In this document: one piece after another, positions 18,051 to 27,234 of the stretch
Layout: every line of letters begins with the position of its first letter
Position numbering within the stretch: the first letter of the stretch is position 1
From: Nonomuraea helvata
GTDB lineage: Bacteria; Actinomycetota; Actinomycetes; Streptosporangiales; Streptosporangiaceae
Length of the DNA: 64,000 bases
Assembly: GCF_039535785.1 (NCBI RefSeq)
Contig: NZ_BAAAXV010000001.1
Coordinates: 1,116,001 to 1,180,000 of the forward strand
Direction: 5' to 3'
The notes under the pieces: model-generated
Told to the model about the DNA's origin: nothing
The model's database searches: none
Seen by the model: the letters and a program-made list of their open reading frames with translations, nothing else
Position numbers and translations under genes: made by a program

Positions 18051-19108
18051 GGCTTCGGCATCCACTCGACGTAGAACAGCCCGAGGCCGAGCGCCGCGCA
18101 GAGCATCGCGATCAGCCAGAACCTGACCACGATCGTGGTCTCCGCCCAGCCCTTCAGCTCGAAGTGGTGCTGCAGCGGGGCCATCCTGAACACCCGTTTC
18201 CCGGTCATCTTGAAGGATCCGACCTGGATGATGACCGACAGCGTGATGATCACACACAGGCCGGCGAGGATGATCAGCAGGAGCTGGGTACGGGTGGCGA
18301 TGGCCAGGCCGGCCAGCACGCCGCCCAGGGCCAGCGAGCCGGTGTCGCCCATGAAGATGCGCGCGGGCGGGGCGTTCCACCACAGGAACCCGATCAGCGC
18401 CCCCAGCACGGCCGCGGCCACCACGGCCAGGTCGAGCGGGTCCCGCACCCAGTAGCAGTGCGGGCCGAGCTGGTCGACGCAGTTGTTGCGGAGCTGCCAG
18501 TTGCCGATCAGCACGTACGCGGCGAGCACGACGCCGGTCGCGCCGCTGGCCAGGCCGTCGAGACCGTCGGTGAGGTTCACCGCGTTGGAGAACCCGACGA
18601 TCATGAAGAGCACCCAGATGGTGAACCCGACGATGCCGATCGAAGGAGGGCCGATGTCGCGGAGGAACGAGATCCGGGTCTCGGCGGGGGTGATGCCGTA
18701 GACGTTCGGCTGGCGGACCACCAGGAACGCGAAGACCGCGCCGATGACGAGCTGGCCGAGCGCCTTGGCGCCACTGCGCAGGCCGAGGCTGCGCTGCTTG
18801 TAGATCTTGATGAAGTCGTCGAGGAACCCGACCGCGCCGAGCCCTGTCATCAGGAACAGCACCAGCATGCCCGACACGGTGGGCGCGGCGAAGGTGGCCA
18901 GGTGGGAGGCGCCGTAGGCGAGCAGCGCGGCCAGCACGAACACGATGCCGCCCATCGTGGGGGTGCCCCGCTTGCCGAGGTGGGCCTGCACGCCCTCCTC
19001 GCGGATCTCCTGGCCGTAGCCGCGCCGCGAGAACAGCCTGATCGCCAGCGGGGTGCCGAGCATCGAGAGGATCAGGCCCACCGCACCGGCGATGATGATC
19101 TCGGTCAC
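18047..19108 (-). CDS. mraY: Phospho-N-acetylmuramoyl-pentapeptide transferase
   Basis: Integral membrane enzyme that transfers phospho-MurNAc-pentapeptide to undecaprenyl phosphate, making lipid I. 353 residues, about ten TM helices. Signature motifs: GTPTMGGIVFVLAALLAY, DDFIKIYKQRSLGLRSG, SNAVNLTDGLDGLASG (Asp-rich Mg site) and MAPLQHHFELKGWAETTIVVRFW. The GTG start at 19108 overlaps the murF stop (GTGA), and murD overlaps its own end, so murF-mraY-murD are tightly coupled. Confidence 0.96.
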   Translation of the reverse strand: MTEIIIAGAVGLILSMLGTPLAIRLFSRRGYGQEIREEGVQAHLGKRGTPTMGGIVFVLAALLAYGASHLATFAAPTVSGMLVLFLMTGLGAVGFLDDFIKIYKQRSLGLRSGAKALGQLVIGAVFAFLVVRQPNVYGITPAETRISFLRDIGPPSIGIVGFTIWVLFMIVGFSNAVNLTDGLDGLASGATGVVLAAYVLIGNWQLRNNCVDQLGPHCYWVRDPLDLAVVAAAVLGALIGFLWWNAPPARIFMGDTGSLALGGVLAGLAIATRTQLLLIILAGLCVIITLSVIIQVGSFKMTGKRVFRMAPLQHHFELKGWAETTIVVRFWLIAMLCAALGLGLFYVEWMPKP

Positions 19109-20862
19109 TGGGCGGCACCTCCGAGCAGCAGCTCGGCCGTCCGTTCCAGTCCCATGGCTCTCGGTCCCTTCACCAGCACCGCGTCACCCGGACGCAACCA
19201 CCCGGCCAGTTCGGCTGCGGCGGCCTCGGCATCGGGCACGTGCACAATTCGCATCGTCTGCGCAGGATACGCGGCCCCCGCACCGGGCGGCCCTCCGGCC
19301 GGGGGTCCCCCTGCCGGGCCCCCTGCCACGGCGGGCGCGCCCGCCGGCGGCTGCCCGTGCACGGGTCCGCCCACCGGCGGCCCACCCGTCGGAGGCTGCC
19401 CGGGCGCGACCGCACCCACCGGCCCCTGCCACCCTTGCGGCGCCTGCCGGCCGGGCTGCGGCGCCCCTTGCTCAGGAGCGGGTCCGTGCCAGCCCTGCGG
19501 CGCTCCATGCTCCGGAACGGGCCCATGCCAGCCCTGGGGCCCGCCCTCGTGAGGGGCGGGTGGGAGGCCGGCGGCGGCCTGGGCTGCCGCCTGTGCGTCC
19601 AGGGACGCCTGTGCCGCCGCCTGCGCCTCCGCCGCGGCCGCCCGGGCGCCTTCCAGCACGGGCTCCGCGTCAGGGCCCGCCACGATCAGACCGGCCAGCC
19701 CCGAACCGCCGGCCAGCCGGCCCAGCTCGGCGTTGAGCGCCGGCCCGTCCTCGCCCAGCTCCCGCAGCGCCGCGATGACGGCGAAGCGCCGCCGCCCCCG
19801 CCCCAGCACCGCGAACGCCCCGAAGGCGGCCCGCATCGAGTCCGGATTGGCGTTGTACGCGTCGTTGACGACGGTCACGCCGTCGGCCCGGTCCGTGACC
19901 TCCATCCGCCACCGGCTGCGCGGCGTGGCCTCCGACAGCTCCGCCGCGATGGTGGCCACCGGCAGGCCCAGCTCGTAGGCGGCAGCCGCGGCGGCGAGGG
20001 CGTTCTCGACCGCGTGCTCCCCGTACAACTTGAGCGACACGGGCGCGGTCCCCGAGGGCGTGCGGAGCGTGAACGAGGCCCGCCCACGGGCGTCGACCGA
20101 GAGGTTCTCGGCCCGGATGGAGGCGGAATCGCCGCGCCCGAAGTACGTGACGCGTGCCTCGGTGCGCGAGGCCATGGCCCGCACCAGCGGGTCGTCGGCG
20201 TTCAGGACGGCCACGCCGGTGCGCGGCAGCGCCTCCACCAGCTCGCCCTTGGCCTTGGCGATGGCCTCCTTGCCGCCGAACACGCCGAGGTGCGCGGTGC
20301 CGACGTTGAGCACCACGCCGATCTGCGGCGGCGCGATGCGGGTCAGCTCCTTGATGTGGCCGATGTTGCGCGCCGCGAGCTCCAGCACCATGAAGCGGGT
20401 GTCGAGGTCGGCCCGCAGCACGGTCAGCGGGTGGCCGAGCTCGTTGTTGAAGCTGCCGACGGGGGCGATGGTGGAGCCGATCCGGGCGGTCAGCCTGGCC
20501 AGGAGGTCCTTGGTCGTGGTCTTGCCCGCCGAGCCGGTCACGCCGATCACGGTGACCTTGGGCAGCGCGGCCGCCTGGGCGGTGGCCAGTTCGGCGAGCG
20601 CGGCGGCGGCGTCGGGCACGATCACCGAGGGCGCGTCGACCGGCCTGGTCGCCAGCACGGCGACGGCTCCGGCCCTGATCGCCTGCGCCACGTAGTCGTG
20701 GCCGTCCACCCGCTCGCCCCGGAGGGCGACGAAGAGCGATCCCGGTTCGACGGCCCGCGAGTCGATCACGACGGGCCCGCGCACGACGGCGCGGGGATCG
20801 GCCATGCCCGACAGGGCGCCCGAGGTTATCTCGGCGATCCTGGCCAGAGGCAACGGGATCAT
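19105..20862 (-). CDS. murF: MurF ligase with a ~125-residue repetitive insertion
   Basis: Adds D-Ala-D-Ala to UDP-MurNAc-tripeptide. 585 residues versus roughly 450-470 usually. The core is intact: VIDSRAVEPGSLFVALRG, ATP loop VIGVTGSAGKTTTKDLLA (about 105-122), VGSFNNELGHPLTVL, NVGTAHLGVFGG, LNADDPLV, and GEHAVENALAAAAAAYELG. In the C-terminal domain, between GPDAEPVLEGA (about residue 407) and IVHVPDAEAAAAEL (about 539), lies a disordered segment of about 125 residues. It begins with an Ala/Gln helix-like stretch, continues with two to three QGWHGP-type units and ends Gly/Pro-rich. The frame is continuous and C-terminal motifs (LRPGDAVLVKGPRAMGLE) resume after it, so it is an insertion, not a frameshift. 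ATGA overlap with murE; GTGA overlap with mraY. Confidence 0.95.
   Translation of the reverse strand: MIPLPLARIAEITSGALSGMADPRAVVRGPVVIDSRAVEPGSLFVALRGERVDGHDYVAQAIRAGAVAVLATRPVDAPSVIVPDAAAALAELATAQAAALPKVTVIGVTGSAGKTTTKDLLARLTARIGSTIAPVGSFNNELGHPLTVLRADLDTRFMVLELAARNIGHIKELTRIAPPQIGVVLNVGTAHLGVFGGKEAIAKAKGELVEALPRTGVAVLNADDPLVRAMASRTEARVTYFGRGDSASIRAENLSVDARGRASFTLRTPSGTAPVSLKLYGEHAVENALAAAAAAYELGLPVATIAAELSEATPRSRWRMEVTDRADGVTVVNDAYNANPDSMRAAFGAFAVLGRGRRRFAVIAALRELGEDGPALNAELGRLAGGSGLAGLIVAGPDAEPVLEGARAAAAEAQAAAQASLDAQAAAQAAAGLPPAPHEGGPQGWHGPVPEHGAPQGWHGPAPEQGAPQPGRQAPQGWQGPVGAVAPGQPPTGGPPVGGPVHGQPPAGAPAVAGGPAGGPPAGGPPGAGAAYPAQTMRIVHVPDAEAAAAELAGWLRPGDAVLVKGPRAMGLERTAELLLGGAAQ
19258..19632 (-). 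repeat. Low-complexity insertion in murF with QGWHGP repeats
   Basis: Segment encoding residues 411-535 of MurF, rich in Gly, Pro, Ala and Gln. Units GGPQGWHGPVPEH, GAPQGWHGPAPEQ and RQAPQGWQGP (about 19426-19551) are near-repeats at DNA level; GGPPAGGPP-type repeats follow. It keeps the reading frame and is absent from typical MurF proteins. Confidence 0.8.
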
Positions 20863-22418
20863 CAGTGCTTCCTGCTTTCCGTGCTTTCCTTGCGTGCGGC
20901 AATCGACTCGGCGACCACCTCGCGGTCGTCGAAGGGGATCACCTCGCCTGAGACGTACTGACCCTGCTCGTGACCCTTCCCGGCCACGACGATCACGTCG
21001 CCGCGCCCGGCCCGGGCGATCGCCAGGCCGATGGCGGCCGCGCGGTCGGGCTCAATGATCACATGAGCGCGGTCGTGCTGCGGAACGCGGAGCGCTCCCT
21101 CCATCATCGTCGCGAGAATGGCGAGCGGATCCTCCGAGCGCGGATTGTCGCTCGTGAATACGGCCACGTCCGCCAGACGAGCGGCGAGTTCGCCCATGAT
21201 AGGCCGTTTGCCCTTGTCGCGGTCACCGCCGCAGCCGAGCACGATCGTCAGCGTGCCCGCCGTGACGGACCGCAGCGAGCGCAGCACCGACTCGACGGCG
21301 CCGGGTTTGTGCGAGTAGTCCACGACGGCCTGGAACTCGTCCTCCGCGCTCGTGATCCGCTGCATGCGCCCGGGCACACCGGTGAGCATGCCGACGCCGT
21401 GCACGGCGGTCTGCAGCGGCACTCCGGCCTCGACCAGAGTGACGATGGCGCCGAGCGCGTTGGCGACGTTGAACGGGCCGGGCAGCGAGATCTGCGCGTC
21501 CGCCTCGACCCCGCCGGGACCGACCACCCTGAACGCGCTGCCGTCCGCGCCGAGCCTGGCGTCGAGTGCCCGCCACCCGGCCTCCGGGTCGCCCAGCGCC
21601 GAGAACGTGGTCATCGGCACCTTGGCCAGGCCGAGCAGCTCCCGCCCGTAGCGGTCGTCGATGTTGGTGACGCCGAGCCGGCTCAGCTCCGGCTGGAACA
21701 GCCGGGCCTTGGTCGCGAAGTAGTCGTCGAAGTCCTTGTGGAAGTCGAGGTGGTCCTGGGAGAGGTTGGTGAACAGGGCGACGTCGTAGTAGACCCCGTC
21801 GACCCTGCCGAGCGCGAGCGCGTGGCTGGAGACCTCCATGGCGGCCGCGCTGACGCCCTCCTCGCGCATCAGGGCGAACAGGCCGTGCAGCTCCGACGCC
21901 TCCGGCGTGGTGAGCGTGGGCTGGAAGCGCAGGTCACCCGCGTGGATCTCGACGCCGCCCACCAGGCCAGTCGTGTGGCCGGCGGCCCGCAGGCCGGCCT
22001 CGATCATGAACGTGGTGGTGGACTTGCCGCTGGTGCCGGTGACGCCGAGGACCTGGATGTCGTGGGCCGGCTGCCCGTACACCCAGGAGGAGACCTGCCC
22101 GAGCAGGGCGCGCGGGTCGGGCACGACCAGCACGGGCAGCCCGGTCGCGACGGCGGCGTCGCGGCCCTCCGGGTCGGTGAGCACGGCCACGGCACCCGCC
22201 GCCATCGCGTCGGCGGCGAAGGCGGCGCCGTGGGCCTGCTTGCCCGGCAGGGCCACGTAGAGGTCTCCGCGCCTGACGTTGCGGGAGTCGATGGTGACGC
22301 CGGTCAGGGCGGCATGAGGCGACCGCGCCGAGCCTGAGCCGGCATCGAGCATGGTCGCGAGCCCGGTCAGCGGACGGGGCTGGCTGGTCGTGGGACGCAT
22401 AGACGACGGGGGACGCAC
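20862..22418 (-). CDS. murE: UDP-MurNAc-L-Ala-D-Glu--meso-diaminopimelate ligase
   Basis: Adds the third stem-peptide residue. 518 residues. IDSRNVRRGDLYVALPGKQAHG in the N-terminal domain, ATP loop VTGTSGKSTTT (P-loop 128-135), TTPEASELH, ALFTNLSQDHLDFHKDFDDYF, VVDYSHKPGAVESVL, and FTSDNPRSEDP with the DNPR meso-DAP specificity motif at residues 424-427. The organism therefore should have meso-DAP peptidoglycan. GTG 22418 has GGAAGG 12 nt upstream; ATG 22400 is an alternative. It starts 22 nt after ftsI and overlaps murF by ATGA. Confidence 0.96.
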   Translation of the reverse strand: MRPPSSMRPTTSQPRPLTGLATMLDAGSGSARSPHAALTGVTIDSRNVRRGDLYVALPGKQAHGAAFAADAMAAGAVAVLTDPEGRDAAVATGLPVLVVPDPRALLGQVSSWVYGQPAHDIQVLGVTGTSGKSTTTFMIEAGLRAAGHTTGLVGGVEIHAGDLRFQPTLTTPEASELHGLFALMREEGVSAAAMEVSSHALALGRVDGVYYDVALFTNLSQDHLDFHKDFDDYFATKARLFQPELSRLGVTNIDDRYGRELLGLAKVPMTTFSALGDPEAGWRALDARLGADGSAFRVVGPGGVEADAQISLPGPFNVANALGAIVTLVEAGVPLQTAVHGVGMLTGVPGRMQRITSAEDEFQAVVDYSHKPGAVESVLRSLRSVTAGTLTIVLGCGGDRDKGKRPIMGELAARLADVAVFTSDNPRSEDPLAILATMMEGALRVPQHDRAHVIIEPDRAAAIGLAIARAGRGDVIVVAGKGHEQGQYVSGEVIPFDDREVVAESIAARKESTESRKH

Positions 22419-22440
22419 GGCGAGAGCGTACCTTCCCTGC

Positions 22441-25392
22441 TCACTGTCCCGCGCGCATCCGCACCGGAGGCGCGGTGGAGCCTGTGGGAGGAATCTTCTT
22501 GCTCTTGATGGCGAACGTCATCACATCCTTGAACACGGGGGCCGCCAGCTGCCCGCCGAAGTGTCCGTTCTTCGGGTTCTGCAGCACCGACAGCACCACC
22601 AGCCTGGGCTGGTCCGCAGGCGCGAACCCGACGAACGAGGCCGTGTAGCCCTCGTAACGGCCGAGCTTGGCATCGTAGCGGTTGGCCGTGCCCGTCTTGC
22701 CCGCCACCCGGTAACCGGGGATGGCCGCGAGCAGTCCGGTGCCCTCCGCGCTCACCGCGCTCTCCAGCATGGTCGTGATCTCCTTGGCCGTCGTCGCGCT
22801 CACCACCTTGGTCTGCTTACCTGCGGGAGCGGGAACGAACCTGCCGGACGTGTCCGTCGTACCGGCGATGATCTGCGGCTCCACCTTGACGCCGCCGTTG
22901 GCGATGGTCTGGTACACGCTGGCCATCTGCAGCGCGGTCACCGACACGCCCTGCCCGTAGGCGACGGTGCAGTTCTGGCTGCCCGACCAGCTCTTGTAGT
23001 CGGGCAGCAGGCCCGCCTCGGCGCTCGGCACGCCGCCGCCGGGCGTCGAGCCGAACCCGAACGCCTTCAGCATCCGGTACAGGCGCTCGCTGCCGACCTT
23101 GCGCGCGGCCATGATCGTGGCCACGTTGCTGGACTCGGCCACGGCCTGCCGGAACGTCATCGACTCCGACTTGTGCGCATGGGCGTCGCGCAGCACCTGG
23201 TCGGCGCACTTGATCCGGTCGGGCACCTGGAACACCGTGTCGGGCGTCACCTCTCCCGCCTCGATCGCGGCGGCCGCGGTGATCACCTTGTTGGTGCTGC
23301 CCGGCTCGAACACGTCGGCGGCGGCCTTGTTGATGTAGCTGGCGGCGGGGGCCTTGCGCCAGTTGTTCAGGTCGAGCTCGGGGGCGTTGGCCATGGCGAT
23401 GATCTGGGCGGACCGCACGTCCATGACGATCACGGTGCCGCTGTCGGCGCCGGCCTTCTTGACCTGCCCGGTGATGGACTCCTGGGCGGCCCACTGGATG
23501 TCGCGGTCGATGGTCAGCCGTACGTCCTGCCCGTTCACCGGGGTGGTGCGCTGGCTGCTGGTCATCGGGATGCGCAGGCCGTCGCGGCCCGTCTCGACAC
23601 GCTGTTCGCCGTCGCGGCCGGCCAGCAGCTTGTTCTTGGCCTGCTCCATGCCGCCGAGGCCGTCGCCGTCGTCGCCGACGAACCCGATCAGGGTGCCCGC
23701 CAGGTCACCCGCCGGGTAGAGCCTGCGGTACGTCTTGGTCGCCGACAGCGCGGGCACGCGGGCCTGCAGCAGGCGGCTGGCCACGACGGGGTCGACGTCG
23801 GTGGCCAGGCGCTGGTAGCGGGTGTTCGTCCTGGCCAGCTTCGCGGAGATCTCCTGCTCGGTCTTCCCGAGCTGCTGCGCCAGGAGCTTGGTCCACTTCG
23901 GGCGATCCTGAGGGAGGATCTTGGACGGGTCGATCGACAGCTCGCGGGCCTCGACGGTGACGGCCAGCCCGTGTCCGTTGACGTCGGTGATCGAGCCCCG
24001 CTTGGCGGGGATCTTCTCGGTGTGCGTACGCTGGCCCACCGCGGCGGCCTCGTACACCTTGGAGTCGAGACCCTGCATCTGGACCAGCCGCCCGGAGAAG
24101 ATCGACAGCACGAACGTCATGCCGATCAGGCCGATGTTGATCCGCCTGCGCGGGTTGCCCAGCCGCAGCACGAGCGGCGGCCTGGGCGGTCGCGGCGGCG
24201 GCCGGCGCGGCCACCTGAGTGGCGGCACGTCCGCGCCGCGGCGCGCCTCCGCCCGCTCACGGCCCCGTGCCGTCTCCGGCCTGGCCTGCGGCCTGGGGCT
24301 GCCCGCCTGGGTACGCCGCGCCCCTTCCTCCCTGCTCCGGCTCCGGAGCTCGTCCTCCGGCCTGCCGCGGCGCGGAGGGTCGTCGTCGCGCCGGCCGCGG
24401 GCCCGCTCATCACGCCCCTGATCGCGCCCCCGGAGCCGATCGACGTCATCGCGTCCTTGGGCCGCGCGCCCCCTGGGACGCTCGCCCTCGTCACGGCTCT
24501 GCCCGGCACGTCCCCTGGGGCGGTCGTCCTCGTCCCGGCCCCGTCCGGCACGCCCTCTGGGACCGTCGCGCTCGTCACGGCTCTGCCTGGCACGCCCTCT
24601 GGGACCGTCACCTTCGTCCCGGCCCTGCCCGGCACGCCCTCTGGGACGCCCGTCGCCACGGACGCGTCCCGCGCCGTCGCGGGGGCGGTCGCCCTCGTCG
24701 CCGCCGCCCACGCCGCGGCTTCTCGGGCGGTCGTCCTCGTCGTGCGGGCGCGGGCGGGTGCCTCGGTCCGCCTCGCCGCGCGAGCGGGCGCGCGGCACCT
24801 CACTACGGGAACGGCCCGCCTCGCCACGGGAACGGCCCGCCGCACCGCCATCACGGGCCGCCGGACCGCCTTGACGGCCCGCCGCACCACCCTGGCGGCC
24901 ACGGTCCTGGCCGCCTTGGCGGGTGCCACCGGAGTCGCCGGAACGGGAGCGGCCGGGACGGCCCTGATCGGCGCGGTCCGCGCGTTCGGCGTCGTCGCGC
25001 GGCGAGCGGGAACGCGGAGAACGACCACGCGGATCACCGCCGGCATCGCGCGGAGAACGACCACGCGAGTCGCCACCGGCATCGCGCGAAGAACGACCAC
25101 GCGGATCAGCACCGGAATCGCGCGGCGGACGCGCCCGGGGCTCGTCGTCGTGGCCGAACGGCAGGTCGAGAGGGTCCTGCGGGCGCTTGCGCGGCTGGCG
25201 CGGCGGGTTCTCCGCCGAGCCCGGGCGGCCCGTGCCCTCGGAGCGGCCCCCCTCAGAACGGGAAGAGCCCCCCTGGCGCCCCGACCGCCCAGGGCCACCG
25301 GGCGTACGACGAGCGGCGCCGGGCCCTCCTTGAGAGCCGGCGCCGCCAGCGCCGCGGCCGGGACCCTGACCCCTGCCGCCTGAATTACTCAC
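22441..25392 (-). CDS. ftsI: Septal transpeptidase FtsI/PBP3 with a ~410-residue Arg/Gly/Asp-rich tail
   Basis: Class B penicillin-binding protein that cross-links septal peptidoglycan. 983 residues versus about 600-680 typically. Residues 1-410 are a highly charged, disordered extension (R, G, D, S, P) with 12- and 14-residue tandem repeats, ending in a Pro/Arg-rich strip next to the single TM (about 418-435, INIGLIGMTFVLSIFSG). The tail must be cytoplasmic. The periplasmic part is complete: PBP dimerisation domain from IPAKRGSITDVNGHGLA, catalytic FEPGSTNK (Ser699, Lys702), SSN (754-756) and AGKTGTANR (899-901). The start ATG 25392 overlaps the ftsL stop by 4 nt, supporting that the tail is really translated. 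There are no other motifs in the tail; its composition resembles nucleic-acid-binding or phase-separating RG-rich segments (speculative). Confidence 0.95.
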   Translation of the reverse strand: MSNSGGRGQGPGRGAGGAGSQGGPGAARRTPGGPGRSGRQGGSSRSEGGRSEGTGRPGSAENPPRQPRKRPQDPLDLPFGHDDEPRARPPRDSGADPRGRSSRDAGGDSRGRSPRDAGGDPRGRSPRSRSPRDDAERADRADQGRPGRSRSGDSGGTRQGGQDRGRQGGAAGRQGGPAARDGGAAGRSRGEAGRSRSEVPRARSRGEADRGTRPRPHDEDDRPRSRGVGGGDEGDRPRDGAGRVRGDGRPRGRAGQGRDEGDGPRGRARQSRDERDGPRGRAGRGRDEDDRPRGRAGQSRDEGERPRGRAAQGRDDVDRLRGRDQGRDERARGRRDDDPPRRGRPEDELRSRSREEGARRTQAGSPRPQARPETARGRERAEARRGADVPPLRWPRRPPPRPPRPPLVLRLGNPRRRINIGLIGMTFVLSIFSGRLVQMQGLDSKVYEAAAVGQRTHTEKIPAKRGSITDVNGHGLAVTVEARELSIDPSKILPQDRPKWTKLLAQQLGKTEQEISAKLARTNTRYQRLATDVDPVVASRLLQARVPALSATKTYRRLYPAGDLAGTLIGFVGDDGDGLGGMEQAKNKLLAGRDGEQRVETGRDGLRIPMTSSQRTTPVNGQDVRLTIDRDIQWAAQESITGQVKKAGADSGTVIVMDVRSAQIIAMANAPELDLNNWRKAPAASYINKAAADVFEPGSTNKVITAAAAIEAGEVTPDTVFQVPDRIKCADQVLRDAHAHKSESMTFRQAVAESSNVATIMAARKVGSERLYRMLKAFGFGSTPGGGVPSAEAGLLPDYKSWSGSQNCTVAYGQGVSVTALQMASVYQTIANGGVKVEPQIIAGTTDTSGRFVPAPAGKQTKVVSATTAKEITTMLESAVSAEGTGLLAAIPGYRVAGKTGTANRYDAKLGRYEGYTASFVGFAPADQPRLVVLSVLQNPKNGHFGGQLAAPVFKDVMTFAIKSKKIPPTGSTAPPVRMRAGQ
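24436..24645 (-). repeat. 42-bp tandem repeat, five copies, in ftsI
   Basis: Encodes five 14-residue units of the form PRGRAGQGRDEGDG (residues about 250-319 of FtsI). Units differ at a few positions (AGRGRDEDDR, AAQGRDDVDR). In frame; typical of expansion by slippage or unequal crossing over. Confidence 0.88.
25015..25122 (-). repeat. 36-bp tandem repeat, three copies, in ftsI
   Basis: Encodes three 12-residue units RDAGGDPRGRSP and variants (residues about 91-126 of the FtsI tail). The plus strand shows the recurring GCGCGGAGAACGACCACGCG-type unit. Confidence 0.88.
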
Positions 25393-26063
25393 CGTTCCGT
25401 GTCCGCCTGGCCGGCCGGAGCGTCATCGCCGGTGTAGCTGTTGACCTTGTCCCAGTCGGAATGCAGCCCTTGGTTGCGGGCCATGTCGGCCACGTTTCCC
25501 GGCTGCATCTTGAGCTGGTAGTTCTGGTCGATCTGCTCCTTCTCCTGCTTCGCCACCGAGATCTCGTCGCGCAGCTTGGCGTCGGTGATGGCGTCCTTGG
25601 CGAGCATGGTGTTGAGCAGCAGCAGGCTCACCAGGCCGCCGCAGAGCAGGCCGACGACGAGCAGCACGAACGGAGCGCGCTGCCGCCGCGCGGGACGCCG
25701 TCGCGGCGCCGGCCGCCTGACCTGCGCGTCCGCCGAGCCTGATCGCGTCCCCGCGGCAGGACGCACGCGTTCGGTGACGGGCCGCTTCCCGCCGACGTCC
25801 GTACGCGTCCGCGGCGAGGCGGTCGAGGCGTCCGTGCGCACGCGCGCGCCGTCCGTCCGCGCCCGCTCGGCGGCGGACCCCTTGCCGTCGAGGTCGAGGC
25901 GCGCCCGTTCGGCGGCCGACAGCTTGCTCTCGACGTCAGGACGGGGCCGCGGCTTGGACTGGTGCGGCGCCCCGAGCCGGCGCGTGCCCGTCTTGGGCCC
26001 CGGCTTGAGCGTCGCACGGCGGCCGGGCGTCTCCCGGCCGGTCTCCTGCTCAGTCGTCAACAC
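25389..26063 (-). CDS. ftsL: FtsL-like divisome protein with a basic N-terminal extension
   Basis: Small bitopic divisome protein expected between rsmH and ftsI. 224 residues: about 130 residues of basic, disordered cytoplasmic sequence, a TM at about 131-151 ([20 protein letters not shown]), then a short extracellular coiled coil (about 155-190, [24 protein letters not shown]) and a polar tail. Topology and position fit FtsL; sequence identity in this family is always low. It overlaps rsmH at its start (GTG 26063, 14 nt) and ftsI at its end (4 nt). Its long N-tail parallels the FtsI tail, so both would extend into the cytoplasm at the septum. Confidence 0.85.
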   Translation of the reverse strand: MLTTEQETGRETPGRRATLKPGPKTGTRRLGAPHQSKPRPRPDVESKLSAAERARLDLDGKGSAAERARTDGARVRTDASTASPRTRTDVGGKRPVTERVRPAAGTRSGSADAQVRRPAPRRRPARRQRAPFVLLVVGLLCGGLVSLLLLNTMLAKDAITDAKLRDEISVAKQEKEQIDQNYQLKMQPGNVADMARNQGLHSDWDKVNSYTGDDAPAGQADTER

Positions 26064-27015
26064 GGATCCTCTCTGCCGCCCGTAGCCGGGCCGAGGCCGC
26101 CCGCGGGTTGCGGGCGAGCTCTTCTTCGCTTGGGAGCTCGGCTCCCCTCGTCAGCAGGCGGAACCTCGGCTGGTGAGCCGGCAAGGAGACGGGCAGCCCG
26201 GGGGGGCTGGTGTCCCTGGTTCGCGCCGTGAGGGCCTGCTTGGTGAGCCGGTCCTCCAGTGAGTGGTAGGAGAGCACGACGACTCGCCCACCGAGCGCGA
26301 GCGCGTCGAGTGCCGCGGGGAGCGCCGCCTCCAGGGCGGTCAGCTCCGCGTTCACCTCGATGCGCAGCGCTTGGAAAGTCCTCTTGGCGGGGTTTCCCCC
26401 GGTGCGCCGGGTCGCGGCGGGAATCGCCTCGCGCACGATGTCCGCAAGCCGCTTGGTCGAGGTTATTGCCTCTTTAGCCCGTTCCTTAATGATCAGGGCC
26501 GCGACACGCGGGGCGAATCGTTCCTCACCGTAGTCACGCAGGATGCGGGTCAGCTCCGCGGCGGAGTAGGTGTTGACCACTTTCTCCGCCGTCAGCTCCT
26601 GCTCGGTGTCCATCCGCATGTCGAGCGGCGCGTCGTAGGAGTAGGCGAACCCCCGCTCGGCCTCGTCGAGCTGCGGCGAGGAGACCCCCAGGTCGAACAG
26701 CGCTCCGTTGACCGTGGTGCGGCCCGCACGGGCGAGCACCTCGGCCAGGTCGCCGGAGGACGCGTGGACCAGGGTGATCCTGTCCGCGTACGGGCTCAGC
26801 CTGCGGGTCGAGTGGTCGATCGCGAAAGGGTCGCGGTCGATCCCGATCAGATGGAGCGCGGGAAACGCGGCGAGCAGGGCCTCCGAGTGGCCACCGAGGC
26901 CGAGGTTGGCGTCGACGACGACGGGCGACTCACCCGTCAGCGCCGGGCCGAGCAGCTCCAGAACGCGCTCGAGCATCACCGGAACGTGACCGCCCGTGCC
27001 AGCGTTGTCGTGCAT
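26050..27015 (-). CDS. rsmH: 16S rRNA (cytosine1402-N4)-methyltransferase
   Basis: SAM-dependent methyltransferase (MraW) acting on C1402 of 16S rRNA. 321 residues. [16 protein letters not shown] at the N-terminus, SAM motif [70 protein letters not shown] and [14 protein letters not shown] 27015 (MHDNAG) is preferred over the TTG two codons upstream; a G-rich AGAGGGGGG lies just before. About 220 nt separate it from mraZ; that gap shows no gene. Confidence 0.95.
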   Translation of the reverse strand: MHDNAGTGGHVPVMLERVLELLGPALTGESPVVVDANLGLGGHSEALLAAFPALHLIGIDRDPFAIDHSTRRLSPYADRITLVHASSGDLAEVLARAGRTTVNGALFDLGVSSPQLDEAERGFAYSYDAPLDMRMDTEQELTAEKVVNTYSAAELTRILRDYGEERFAPRVAALIIKERAKEAITSTKRLADIVREAIPAATRRTGGNPAKRTFQALRIEVNAELTALEAALPAALDALALGGRVVVLSYHSLEDRLTKQALTARTRDTSPPGLPVSLPAHQPRFRLLTRGAELPSEEELARNPRAASARLRAAERIRVDD

Positions 27016-27234
27016 CTCCAACCCCCCTCTCGCGCCCTTGCTCGCGGATGACGCGTACAGATCGATCGTCGGTCACTCCTGAGTCCCCACCCGGTGCCGC
27101 CCGGCCAGGTCCCCATCCGCACCCTCTTCGTGGACGCCCGCCATCTGACACCGGGGAAGGTGCATCAGCTGGCAAGCAGTGGTTGCGGGTGGAGACCTCG
27201 CCGAACGACAGCACCGACGGATCGACCGTGACTC

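Noticed and set aside
19105..20862. Frameshift or misassembly in murF
   Set aside because: The frame is open through the insertion and conserved C-terminal motifs resume; overlaps with both neighbours are intact.
25015..25122. Possible CRISPR-like array in the 36-bp repeats
   Set aside because: Units are contiguous with no unique spacers and lie in frame inside ftsI.
22351..25383. Plus-strand open frame of about 1000 codons opposite ftsI
   Set aside because: Antisense shadow created by the repetitive Arg/Gly/Asp coding; no start context and no family-like sequence.
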